This document shows, piece after piece, positions 37,356 to 48,660 of a DNA stretch of 64,000 nucleotides; within the stretch, counting starts at the first letter, position 1, and each line of letters begins with the position of its first letter. Under the pieces are notes generated by a model. It was not told the origin of the DNA. It was given only the letters and a program-made list of their open reading frames with translations, and did no database searches. A program made the translations under genes and the position numbers. Origin of the DNA: Eopsaltria australis (Eukaryota; Chordata; Aves; Passeriformes; Petroicidae); assembly GCA_034509425.1 (NCBI GenBank), contig JAVTVJ010000012.1:11629001-11693000 (forward strand), given 5' to 3'.

Positions 37356-37689
37356 ATTGTTAGTTTAATGAATGCTTTTGCTTTTGTGTAACTCAGTCTC
37401 AGTCTGCTTTGATCAGTGGATAAGAACATTGTTTTTTAAGACATTTGAAAATAACTCATACAGGAGATTTTCTGAGAACATCAGGCAGGTCTGATGGAGG
37501 AATAAAGAAGTCCTAGCTTGTAGTGTGTCAGAGCCCATAGTGCTAAGAATAACCTCTTGAGCTTTTTTCCTTTTACCTTGAACTATGACAATCATTTGTG
37601 TGATGCCTAGGAAGATTAATGGATTTTGTATTTATGTATTTTGGCTCCTAGTCTATCTAAACAATAATGCTTAACAGATATTTCCTACA

Positions 37690-38070
37690 CAACTTGGTCT
37701 GTTCAGCCTGGAGAAAGGGAGGCTGAGGGGAGACCTCACCACAGTTACAGCTTCCATATGAGGGGAAGAGGAGGGCAGACCCTGATCTCTGCTCTGTGGT
37801 GCCCAGTGACAGGCTGAGGGAATGGCCTGAAGCTGAGTCAGGGAAGGGTGGATATTAGGAAAAGGTTCTTCAGCTAGAGGGTTGGGCACTGGAAGAGGCT
37901 GTCACCAGCACCAGCCTGCCAGAGTTCAATAAGTGTTTGGACAATGCTCTCAGGGACAGGGTGTGACTCTTGGGGCTGTTCTGTGCAGGACAAAAGGTTA
38001 GACACGATGATTCTGATGGGTATCTTCCAACTCAGCGCAGTCTGTGATTCTGTGATTCTGTAATTTTGTG
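37690..38070 (+). mobile_element. CR1 LINE, 3' fragment
   Basis: It contains GTTCAGCCTGGAGAAAGGGA, GGCTGAGGGGAGACCTCACC, GGTGGATATTAGGAAAAGG, TTAGACACGATGATTCTGAT and a tail of repeated TGTGATTCTG units. It is GC-richer than the surrounding DNA and 5'-truncated. The wording, with CAGGGACAGGGTGTGACTCT and TTGGGGCTGTTCTGTGCAGG, marks a further CR1 subfamily. Confidence 0.92.
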
Positions 38071-41000
38071 TTTAAGAACAACTGAGATTAAGTCCTCAGG
38101 TATTTCTTTCACATTTTTTGATGTAGGAGAACATCGTAGGGAAAAGAAGCCAGACCTGCAGCAGCCAGGGGCAAGGCAGAGGTGGTTTCTTGGAGGTTTG
38201 GCTTCTTATGATGTAAACTCACCATGAGGGCATATATTGGCCTGTCTCAGCAAGGAGCTCATGAATTTACCTTCTCCCTGGGAACCTGTGCCAACCTCTG
38301 ACTGTCTTTGTGCTGCTCATAAAATATGTGTGTTTCTTTTACGGATTCTACTAAAGCTGCTCTTTTTTCCTCTCATCACCTCTTCCCAATTACTGCAACA
38401 TCTGAAGAGTGGCTTTTGAAGAGAAGATACAAATGGGCCTAATTTTCAAATAACCAATTTATACACATGGCAAATATTCAGATATTCAGATGCAGTGCAT
38501 GTGCAGCTGTGATCTGTTGCAGAGTGATAACTGCACAAGATTAATTTGTAAATGTATGTCATCTTACAAAACTATCTGTTGACTTTCAGCTGCAGATGAC
38601 TTTTTCCAGCTTTACAACTTTCCATCCATAATTTTGTAATCTTGTGATTTGACAGGACTGGAATGGCCAGATGTGTCAGATGCTCAGAGACAGTAAGTAG
38701 CGATTTGAAGAATGTTAGATCCGTGGAAGGGGCAGATGTAGACAGGAGCCTAGTTGACTCATGAGCCTTCTATACTATCTGTACACATCTTTACATAAAA
38801 AAAAAATTCCTTGAAATATGGTGTTTCTTGACAGAAAAGGAGAAAAAGCAAACCAGAAGGGTCATCAGTGTGACCACAAGAAATTTGTTGTAGCTCCTGT
38901 AGAATACGCTGCTATGTTACCCTGAAAGAAAAGAAGGAAAATTCAGAATTCCAGAAATGTTTCTTTCCCACCTGTGTGAGTAGAAAAAAATAGTAGTTCA
39001 AAATGCTTGTTAAAAGATCCCCACCTTCTCTGCACATTTCACAAGGAGATATGTCTGCTGAAAGGAGTTGCAGTTATCTGCTTTGTCATAGTTTGCGGGA
39101 AGCAAGATTGCAGTGAAGGGAATTTGTGTTTCCAGTGGATTTCAGGACAGCAAGAAGCCAATAAATTTGGGCTTTTTTTGGAGGATAGAGTCAGCTATTT
39201 TCACACAGAGAGTAGTTCTACAAACTCAAAATAATTTTTCCAGCCTACTGTAGAAGTTATTTGAAGAACTTACATCTGTCAGCTGGAAATATTCAGCCCT
39301 TAGTAAATCAAGGGAATATATTCTTGTTTTGCACTAGAAATAGTTACTTTTGGAAATGCCTCACTAACAGGAATTTGTGAACAGTTTGGCTATATTCATA
39401 CTGATTTCTGGGGTTAAACACAGGAGAAAAGAATTTTCAAGGAGTAGTCCAAACCTTAAAAATTCACTTCCATTTTAGAAGCAAAAGCATAGAAGAGAGC
39501 TGCAAAGAAACACCTCAGAAAGGTTTACCAGACCTCTAAGAGCCTCAGGCAGTTCAACTCCAGCAGCTTGTGAAGTTATCATATCAGTCAGTGGCAAATG
39601 ATGGCATTTCTGCCCTAGGTCTAGTATCAAACTGTCAGCAGGCTGACATCTTAACTTCATGACAAAAATAAATATGAAGTTAAAAAAATCATTCTCACTT
39701 TTTCCTGTAGATTTTACAGACTTACAAGATACAAAACTGATTGAAGATAAAATGAAGCAAATTTCTATAAAACCCCAGTATTCAATCACATTGGTATAGG
39801 CCCATAACAAAACAAGTGGAAGGCACTTTTAAATGAGTGGTTTTTGTAAGGCAATAAGTGACTTTACCTGTGTAAGAAAAATGTACAGTAAATAAGACAG
39901 ATGTGCTTTGTGCATTTCAGTTTGTTATGTGTTTTTGACTAAGAATGCAGATGAGAAAGCAGAGCAGAGGCTGATCTGCATTTGGAGATAGTTAACAGAC
40001 ATAAATACCAGAAAGGGAGAGCAATAGTCTGGACTGGCAAAAGTGATATAGAAAGCACAGTAAATTAAATTTGACAGGTAAAAGTGAAAACTGGGTATAA
40101 CATCTAGCAGTCAATAAGGTAAGGCTGTTAAAGAGAATGACTTTTGTTTTTTCTTTGTTTGTTTGGGATTTTTTTTTTTTTTGAGAAACTGGAGGTATAG
40201 CTTATGACATCAGAGACCCATTTCCAACTCTTTAGCAAATTAATTTGGAAAAGGACCACATTTCATCAGGATATGGTCTCCTCTCTGTGTTGAGTTTCAC
40301 CACAAAAGCAATCTTTTGTAATGCATGTCCCTAAAGAGCCCATAAACTTCTTTATCCTGCTGTTTTTATTTATCTTGAAACACAAGGAATAATAACAAGC
40401 ATTGTGCCAAAACTTTGTTTTTGAGGAAGTTCTAGGAAGTGTCATTGTTTAGTCTGTTAAAATTAGCTTTTAACACCCAGGCAGAGTATGAAATAATTAC
40501 CTGCTCTTGTCTTTTATGTCTTTCTCTGTAGCTTTAGACTCACAAATTTCAGACTTTCTCTGAATTGTAGCAGGTGGATCAGATTTTTGTCTGTCACACT
40601 GAATGACCTATTGCTTGAAAAATTTTACTATTTTGAACAGAAAAAACTGAATCAAGGACATGCATCTTGTAGAGGTGCATTATGATCTAATAAATATTCA
40701 GACATATTGAAAGAGTACACATGAGGGTCTTGTTGAAAGTCCATCAAGACTAAATCTTTATTTAGTCAAAATATCCTCTTTTGCAATATAAAAGGGAAAT
40801 CAGTAGTACTGATTCCAATCTCACTTGTAATTGCTAGGTTGATCTAACATGCCATTAATTTTCCAGACTTATGCTAATAAAAAGAGAGCAGAAGTGAGAT
40901 GAAAACTAGCACCAGCTGGTACTCAGTACCTCCTAGCAATAGCATTTTGATTCATAAGTGTATTTCTTACTTTCATATTATTCTTCCTCTACAAAAGGGA

Positions 41001-41097
41001 TATTTTCAATTATCTGCTTATGTTTATTCATAAAGAGATTAGCTCTCTCCCCTACCTAACAGAAATACAGTGGGGGAAAAATAAAACCTACCACAAC
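38071..41097. other. Single-copy AT-rich non-coding DNA
   Basis: No gene is recognised. A T14 run lies at 40169-40182. A minus-strand frame of 111 codons at 39475-39810 is unrecognised and probably chance. Confidence 0.55.
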
Positions 41098-41440
41098 TAA
41101 CAGAATTGCAGAGTCATGGAACAGACCATGTCTAGACTGTTTTTGAATATCTGCAAAGAGGGATACTCTGCAATGTCTCTTGAAAACCTTTGCCTGTGCT
41201 CCTTATGATCGGACAGAGTTTCTGTGTTCAGTTTGTCCCCTTGTCCTGTCACTGGAAACCAGAAAAAACCTGATTACATCTTCTTTGCACTTTCCCTTCA
41301 GGTAGGTGTGCACATCGATTTGATCCCCCTGAGCCCTTCTCATCTCCAGGCTGAGCAGCTCCTGCTCTCTCAGCCACTCCTGATATAAAATATGGTCCAG
41401 TGCCTTAATCATCCTAGTGGCCCTTATCTTCAGGCCTCTT
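41098..41440 (-). mobile_element. CR1 LINE, 3' fragment (minus strand)
   Basis: The plus strand shows reverse-complement CR1 words: CAGTTTGTCCCCTTGTCCTG, CTTCTCATCTCCAGGCTGAG, CAGCTCCTGCTCTCTCAGCC and TTAATCATCCTAGTGGCCCTT. The decayed 3' end lies near 41100 (GAATTGCAGAGTCATGGAAC). This is the only CR1 copy in the window on the minus strand. Confidence 0.9.
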
Positions 41441-41665
41441 ATGGACTTAGAAGATATCAGTACTTTAATTCTTTAAGCATTTAGTTCAACTGTCCTCTAA
41501 GATAGAACAATGATTTGTTTTGATATATTTGATAAATTGGGGAGGAAAAAATAATTTGGGATATGTTTTACAGTGATGAAGTCTAATATTCTGAGAAAAT
41601 AACATTGCTTTGTAAATACTTCATCCAGGGCAATAAAAGGAATCTCAGAGGGGTATGACAAATGT

Positions 41666-41666
41666 C

Positions 41667-41697
<31 letters not shown>

Positions 41698-41728
41698 GTT
41701 ATTATCATCATCATCATCATTATTAATC
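41666..41728. repeat. Trinucleotide microsatellite (ATT)n(ATC)n
   Basis: Ten ATT units, a GTT interruption, one ATT, five ATC units and two more ATT units lie in tandem. A minus-strand frame across it would give runs of Asn and Asp, but that is a product of the repeat and not a gene. Confidence 0.97.
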
Positions 41729-42107
41729 CCATTACTTTTCACTGTTGGTATGGCAAATGTTAATTTTATTATAATTTATTATACTTATTGTTATTGCTAT
41801 TTTATTAGTCCCATTATTTTTCACCATAATTATATTATATTGACCCTCAGCTTACAGATTTTTGGGATAAATTGGCATTACAAAATACAGAGACATATTT
41901 GAGTGTCTGCATCCAGATAGTACTGTGGGAATATGTAGGTTTCTCAGTAGTGGGAAGGATTAAAAAATTTCTTATACACGTGTACTAAGTGCCCAGATTT
42001 CTAAATGACAGCCTGCTCTGAAAGCTGCTGCTTTGCTTACAGTCCTGACCAGCTATTTATCTTCATCTCCTCAACAGTGAGAATAGGGAAGTCTACTCAG
42101 TGTCCTT

Positions 42108-42640
42108 TGTCACCCAAAACTGTGAAATAAACTCTCCAGCCAATTTACTAGATCAGAAAGCTGACATTACTTTATTAGCAGTGCTGGATGCATGGGGAAT
42201 TCTCCTCATCCTAGTATCATGCCCAGTATCCTAACAGGTCAGGTTATATTCCCGAAATTGGGAAATATTCATCACATTTTCTGAATACATTCATATTTGC
42301 TAATTATTTCCAGGGATTTATTTGGATATGGTTCTGCATCTTCTGATTAATCTTTTCTCCTTGAGAGTATTTCAAATATGCCATCAGATCATAATGCAGA
42401 TCTTTTATCACTCTTTTTTCTGGCACAAAATCCTTGATCTCAAAACTAGGATATCTGCTAGTGTGTATTAATCACTAACATAAATAAATAAGGAAACATT
42501 AACTGTCACAAGACCTATTAGTCACAGATGTAGGGCATTAACACAAGGCTACATTAAACCCTGGTATTTGTACTGAGCACCGTGGGGTACAAAACTAAGC
42601 ATTAACCACGAATATAGGGATCATACATGATTGCACTAAA
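42108..42640 (-). mobile_element. Possible LTR of an endogenous retrovirus
   Basis: The block begins TGTCACCCAAAAC and has a minus-strand AATAAAG signal (opposite 42168-42175) close to that end. It contains a distinctive GCAGTGCTGGATGCATGGGG, ATCCTAACAGGTCAGGTTA, GAAATATTCATCACA series that resembles avian ERV LTRs I have seen. The far boundary cannot be fixed and no target duplication is visible. It could instead be unique DNA. Confidence 0.35.
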
Positions 42641-45629
42641 ATTAAAAGTTTTCCAACATTTTCCCCCACTTCTGCATATACTTCTTACAGAAATATAGTT
42701 TGTTCAGTAACACCAACATCAGGCTACTTCTCAGGACTGAATGGACATCAGATACTATAAAGGCATATTGAGGGAAGGAGAAGACAATGATAGAATCTTC
42801 TCTTGTACTTTCTTTGGTCACAGACAAGTTGCAGTTACCATTCTCTTCCATTCTGATACCTTCCATCAGCTCTGAAGTTACCTGTTCTGAAAAGTTCATG
42901 CATGAGCAGCAGTGTGATTACTATGAATTCTTTCAATCAGAAGTACTGAGAATAAAAACAAGCTTTATATACTCTAAATATTTCTTCCTAGAAGTGTCAT
43001 ATTGTTGTAAAACATAATTGGATTTTAAAAACACACTAATCACCTTAAATACAAATACCATATGAAGTTGTGATATTAACTGTCTCTTTATATGTGTCAA
43101 ACTAGATTTCCATTAGCAAACTGAAACTCGATTGCAGAGGTAGTGAACAATCAGTCTCTCTGACTTATAAATAAAAGAGAGCAATTCATTCTTATTTTTT
43201 ATAGGAATCATTATGGAAGATATGGAAGAAAAGGCTTTAAAATAAGCAAAATGTAAACTAAAAGTTGTTGTATAAATATGCAAGTGACATATTAGTTTTG
43301 TTAAAGGAATACACTAATAAATCTAACAAATTCACAAGGGAGATGGAAAAGGATGACATGTTACCATTTCTTTCTGGAGTGATCATTAAGAAAGATGATT
43401 GTCTTTCACAGTTCAGAGAAAGGATACCAATTCAGAGGCCAATTTAAATTATAAATCAAATCTCTGTCCTACAGTTTCAGTGTAAAGTAGTCAAAACACT
43501 CGTTGATTAAGTACTTAAGAGCTGTGAAGCAGAATTCTGGAAGGAGAACTTAATCATATTAGAAATACATTACTAAACAACAGATTTCTTTTGCAACCCA
43601 TTAACAAAAAAGAAAATAAAAAGAAACGTTAAACATGCGGCTACAAAGAAAAAGTAGTCTCCACATGAAAACAAAACAATACCTAATACACAATACACAA
43701 AAGAGGATTCAGAAATGTTCAGTGTTACCTAAGCCTGCTGTCACTAAAGGGTATGGGTGATCCTTGGTTTAGAGCTTATGCCTCAATTTGTGGAGGTTTG
43801 GTTTCTTTACAAAGCCTTAAGTTACTCGCTTTTAAAAGTGAGAGATGTGTTTTAAGCCAAGAAAAAAACTGTTAAATGTGGGAAGACTGAACCAAAAAGA
43901 CTTTTACCACACATTAAGATCCTACCAGAAGGGTGGGTAGTTCTCTGTGAGTCCAAGGATTTTTTTTTTTTTTACTTTTTGCAGTTACTCTTAAAAACCT
44001 GTGTACTCCTTAGCCTTTTCTTGTACTCTTTCCATGAGACCACACTGATACAGAAAGGCAGAAGAGAAGGACAGCTCTTAGGTTGTGTCCTAGTAAGATT
44101 TTAGTGTTCCATAAAGTCCAAAAAGAACTATACAAACCACAGTCAGTGTCTATTGGAAGCCCTGTAGCAAGGGACAGTCCCTTTCTTTTGAAAGGATTTG
44201 GGCTGTATTTTTATTGAAGAATTTAAATTAAACTTTGTATTTAAAAGTACATGAAAACTTCATTTGTCATCATCCAATCCCATGGTTTTTGAGGCTGTAA
44301 TTCAGGCAAGCATATTGCATCAGCTTCAGACATAAAAAAAAAAATTTGTGGGTGTGTGTGTTTTTGTTGTTTAATTGTTTTTTTTTTTTTTCATATTAGT
44401 GTTTTCTTTTCGATTTTTATCCTCCTTGTCTTTTGCCTTTTATATAGCAATTATAGGCTGAGGGCTACAACAAGGCTTCTCTGAACTTCCTTAAATGTTC
44501 ACCAATAATAGGGTCCATTATCATAAATGGCAGATAAGAATATGCTCCAACTTTCTCACTCAGGAATTTCTGGCTTATTCTGTTATATGTTTATGGAAAC
44601 TGTTCAGCCTTAGAACAATCTCAGAGTGCTGTGAAGACATCTAGGTCTTAGGTTATTTGGCAAAATTAGTGTAGGGTTACCTGTTTCTAGAGAAAAAACA
44701 CAGTTGTAGGAGAAAGAGCTTTGTTTGTTCAGTGTTGCTAGTCTGAAATTTAGTTAAGGTTTAAGATTTAGGCTAGAATTCTGAGCCAGTACTTCTGTCT
44801 TGTATAACATACTGGTTTGTTTTTTCATTAGTGAATTGCTGCTTTCTCTGGTGTCCTGAGCAGCAGATGTCTCATTAGCACCTGAGCTATGCCAGCTTCT
44901 GTGGAAGGCTCCAAACTGATTAAACACATGCTCCATTTTTATCTGTTTATGAGTCATTACTTAAAGGTTTTATCACCAGATTGCCACACTTAATTACATG
45001 TAGCCATAATTAAATATGAATATCTGCAGATCTGGATTGTTATTTTTGCTATAACTTCAATAAAATATTTTCCTCTTTGCTAATTAAATGCTATAGAGAA
45101 GGAGAGAAATAAAAAGGGAAATAAGAACCCAGCCAGAATTATCAAGGATATTTAAAATATCTATCAAATATCCTTGTGGACTACTTAGAAAAGGCACTTT
45201 TTTCTAAACAAGGGTGACATCGTGTGATAAAGATATAAGGCAAAAAGCATTGTTTTGATATTTAAAGGTGTCATCTGTTATGCACCAGATTTAATCATTC
45301 AGAAATCACTTCAATCCTTGCAAAATTCACGGACTGAGTTCTTCTGGAACACAGTTTTGGGTACGTGAAGAAGGAGTCTTTGGGAACTGTCAGGATGTTC
45401 AAGGATAAACAATGCTTAAAAATATCTTTATCTTCTATGATAAAATGACTTGGTGGATGGGTAGAGGACAATTTACCTTGGCTTTTGCAAGACTTTCAGT
45501 GCTGTCTTCCCCAATATTTTCATATTCAAATTGAGATGCTATGGTTTGGCTGAGAAGACAAATCACTGAACAAAAAAGTAAATGATTTGTGTTAGAGGTT
45601 TAATTGGTCACACTGAACCTGGTTGCATG
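42641..45629. other. Single-copy AT-rich non-coding DNA
   Basis: No gene is recognised. T14 runs lie at 43960-43973 and 44378-44391, with an A11 and a short (GT)n nearby at 44334-44360. Open frames are short and random in composition. Confidence 0.55.
44334..44391. repeat. Low-complexity A-run, (GT)n and T-run cluster
   Basis: A11 is followed by a short GGTGTGTGTG run, a TTTTTGTTGTTT stretch and T14. This is simple sequence with no transposon recognised beside it. Confidence 0.9.
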
Positions 45630-46588
45630 TGACAAATGGAGCAGCAGAATCTGGGGACTGTCCTGGGATCTGTTCAATTCAACACCTTAATCAGTGACAT
45701 GGGGGAAGCAATGGAATGTTTGTTCATAAAGTTTTCAAATGACACCAAACTGGGGACAGTCAGTACATCCAAGGATGGGACTGCCATCCAGAGATATGTA
45801 TGTGGGTTGCATGACAGGGTTCAGCAGAAATCAAGGACATGCACAAGACTTGTGCACAAATCAATTCTGCAGCTTAGAAGCAGGAAATCCTTGCAGCCAT
45901 ACAGGCTGGGAAAGAGCTTTCCTGAAAAGGTCTTGGTTCATGGCTCATGAACCATGTCCTGGTTCACAGTGAGCTAGCTGGAAGCCACCAGTGTGCACAG
46001 GCACCAAAGAAAGATCCTGGGCTATGTTAACAGGATCATGGCAGTAGGTAAAGAGAAATTATTATCTGCCTCTGCTCAGCTCTCATCAGACTGCATGGAG
46101 ATACTGCATGGAGTTTATGCCCTTCTGAAACAAGGTGTACTTGATAAACTGGATTGTGTGGAGCAGAGAGCTACAAAAATGGACATGAGCTGGAGCACCT
46201 GACCTGTGAGGAGGGGGAACTGGAGTTCATTCAGCCAGAAGACACAGCAGCAGCCCTGCACCCAGTACCTAGGAGGGGCTTACTGTGAAGATGAAGCCAT
46301 GCTGTTTATCAAGGCAGATGGAGGAAGGACAAGAGCAAAAAGGCATACAGTGAAACAGACCTTCACATCATGTATCAGGAAAAAATATTTTCATTATGAA
46401 AACAGCCAAGCAGTGGCACAGCTTGTCCAGTGAGTTTGTGTACTCTCCATTCTTGCAGGTTTTCAACACTAGACTGAATAAAGTTCTGAACAATCTGGTT
46501 TGATCTTAAAGCTGACCCTTTTAGAAGCAAGAAATTGGACTAGAGACTTTTTGAGCTTTCTTTCAACATGAATTTTAGTATGATCATA
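45630..46588 (+). mobile_element. CR1 LINE, long 3' copy with decayed ORF2
   Basis: About 1 kb of heavily diverged CR1. Blocks in order include CTGTTCAATTCAACACCTTA, ATCAGTGACATGGGGGAAGC, AATGACACCAAACTGGGGAC and ATCCTGGGCTATGTTAACAGG. Further on come TGTGGAGCAGAGAGCTACAA, TTTTCAACACTAGACTGAAT and a 3' end with TTGGACTAGAGAC then TTTAGTATGATC. It has several frameshifts and stops. It is more diverged than the other copies, so probably among the oldest here. Confidence 0.82.
45636..45950 (+). pseudogene. CR1 reverse-transcriptase remnant with mutated catalytic box
   Basis: A frame covering the reverse-transcriptase catalytic neighbourhood survives: GSVQFNTLISDMGEAMECLF followed by IKFSNDTKLG. 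In CR1 the motif is Phe-Ala-Asp-Asp, where the aspartates bind metal. Here 45732-45743 encodes Phe-Ser-Asn-Asp, so the first catalytic Asp is lost. The frame drifts out of CR1 similarity after about 60 residues. It is a dead fragment inside the copy at 45630-46588, and the open frame is not a host gene. Confidence 0.75.
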
Positions 46589-48038
46589 ATCTTTCACCAT
46601 TTCAGAACCTGCCAGGGTCTCCACTGATAGAACATTTTGCCCATAGAAAGCAATGGAACTATTTGTTGCCTTAAAAAAGTTGGACACAGTGGTTTGTGAA
46701 GTTAAAAATAAAAAATTCAGATTTTGGGGTATGAAAAATTATTCAATTCAAATTACTTGACTTGGGTATATTATGGACACTATGTAAATGCACTATTTTA
46801 ACTATATAAAAAAATTGTTTCTTTAAAATATTATGAAGCAGGGAAGGCACATTTAGACTGCTCCGTTTTCATAAGTTCCATACGTATCTAAAAATAATTT
46901 TTGAATTGTTAAGGTAAGAGGACATTATATTGTTGAGTTTATTTAATGAAAACCATTGATAAGGCAAGGGTTGTGCTACTGTTTTATGAATGCTTATAGG
47001 TTCAGAAGGCACAACCTGAGCTGAGTGTTGCACAGTTCATTAAATGTGCCCTGCTGTCTTTTCTGGCTGACCTGTCTCCTGAGTAGTTCCCAAATATACT
47101 GATAACATTGGTATTTTTTTATCAGGCTCTTTTTCTAGCTGATAGTACCTCTTTTGGTAATATAATATGCCTATTTTACGTCATTTGTTGAGTGTGCCCT
47201 TATTCCTTACTTTTTATGTAGGTCAAGGTCTGAGAAACTTTCTTTCTGAGTTTCAGACCAGCTTCTGCTCCATAAAGCTGAAGTAACTTTAAAGATAAAA
47301 CAGCTTCTTCTTTTTCAAATTCTACTCCTAGTCCATGAAAGCTGTCATTCTAATCACAGTGCATTCCCTTTCCCATCTCCTCTTGTTATGTGGGTTAAAA
47401 TAAATCATCAGTCTCAGAATTGTGTATTAGCTTTGAATTGCCTCATTATAGCAATGCTAAAATGGGATATTCAAAAAAGAAGAAGAGAAAAAAACCCTGA
47501 AAACCTTTCCATCACTGTTCAGTCATGATTTAGACAGACCTTTAATCTGAAGCCTCTAGAGAGACTCTAAACTACAGGAGGGTTCTGCAGTGGATGGAAT
47601 AATATTATAATGCATGATGGAATGTCATAGTCTAAAAAAGCTGGAGTTTGGGGGGAGCTAGAAAGAAAGTTAAAATTTCATTAAATCTGTGTCTGTTGAA
47701 AGCAATGGGGAATTTGTCCCTGAGGTTTCATTCATTGTGGGTTAATATATTTTTAACCTCTTGAGTAAGTCAGTGGTTTTGACTCGATATTTTGAGTGAA
47801 GATGTGTATCCAGGTCCCCATGGCCTGGAATGCTTTGGCAGCAGCAAGGCTGCAGTTTGATGGTAGATGCAGTCCTGGATTAGGAGTGTTGTGTGACTGG
47901 ACTGGGTCAGGAGAGGGGAGCAGAGTATTAGGCACATTAGAGTTCATGTCCACATTGAAGCATGAAAATGTTCACCTCTGCTGGTCTTATTAGTGACAGA
48001 TACTCACTTGTGTGATTTTGAATGTGGGAAACTTACCC

Positions 48039-48065
48039 TGGTTTGGTTTGTTTGGTTGGTTGGTT
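48039..48065. repeat. Short (GGTT)n-like microsatellite
   Basis: TGGTTTGGTTTGTTTGGTTGG followed by TTGGTT: a degenerate GGTTT/GGTT run with no associated transposon. Confidence 0.85.
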
Positions 48066-48459
48066 CAACAAATTGTTAATACTAGTGATAAAAATCTCCA
48101 TTAATACATTTAAGAAAAAAAGCAAAATAACATTTCCATTACTTCACTACTTAAGAGATCTGAGACCTGATATTCATTAATTCATGTTAGTTGTGTGGAA
48201 GATAACAAGGACTGTATATATGCTAAAAACTGTAATAATTTTCCAAAATAATTTCAATAATATATAAATGAAAATAATTCTTGTGCAGTAGACAGATGAA
48301 GATATTGTTAAATATGAAATGGTTTAATATAGTCTCATTTTTAAATTCTAGAAAAAATAAAATAGGATTTCTTTTTAGTGTAATAATTTTCATGATACAC
48401 TTTTCCACACAATGGCTTTGAGTTCACAAATGCAGAATTACATCTTTGAAATGATAGTG

Positions 48460-48660
48460 GTAATTAATGTGAGTGAGTTTATATGTAAACTGCTGTTTTC
48501 TAGGGAACTCTTAAATAAATATCTTTGACATCTTTGCAAGCTCTTTAAACTTTCCCTGGAAAATATCAGTGTTTCAGATGACATTGATACAGGCTGTTAA
48601 AGACAGGCTGAGTATAATTAAAGACACCTGACAGCATTTCCTCTTCAAGTGTTTGAAGTT
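48460..48660. promoter_or_regulatory. Candidate conserved non-coding element
   Basis: A repeat-free AT-rich block with GGTAATTAATG near 48459 (homeodomain-type), TAAATAAATA (forkhead-like) near 48514, CAGATGACATTGA near 48576 and ACACCTGAC (E-box) near 48624. Mixed motif content in unique DNA is enhancer-like. No alignment was possible. Confidence 0.2.

Noticed and set aside
41497..41742. Minus-strand frame with long Asn and Asp runs
   Set aside because: The runs are the translation of the ATT/ATC microsatellite, and the rest is unrecognisable.
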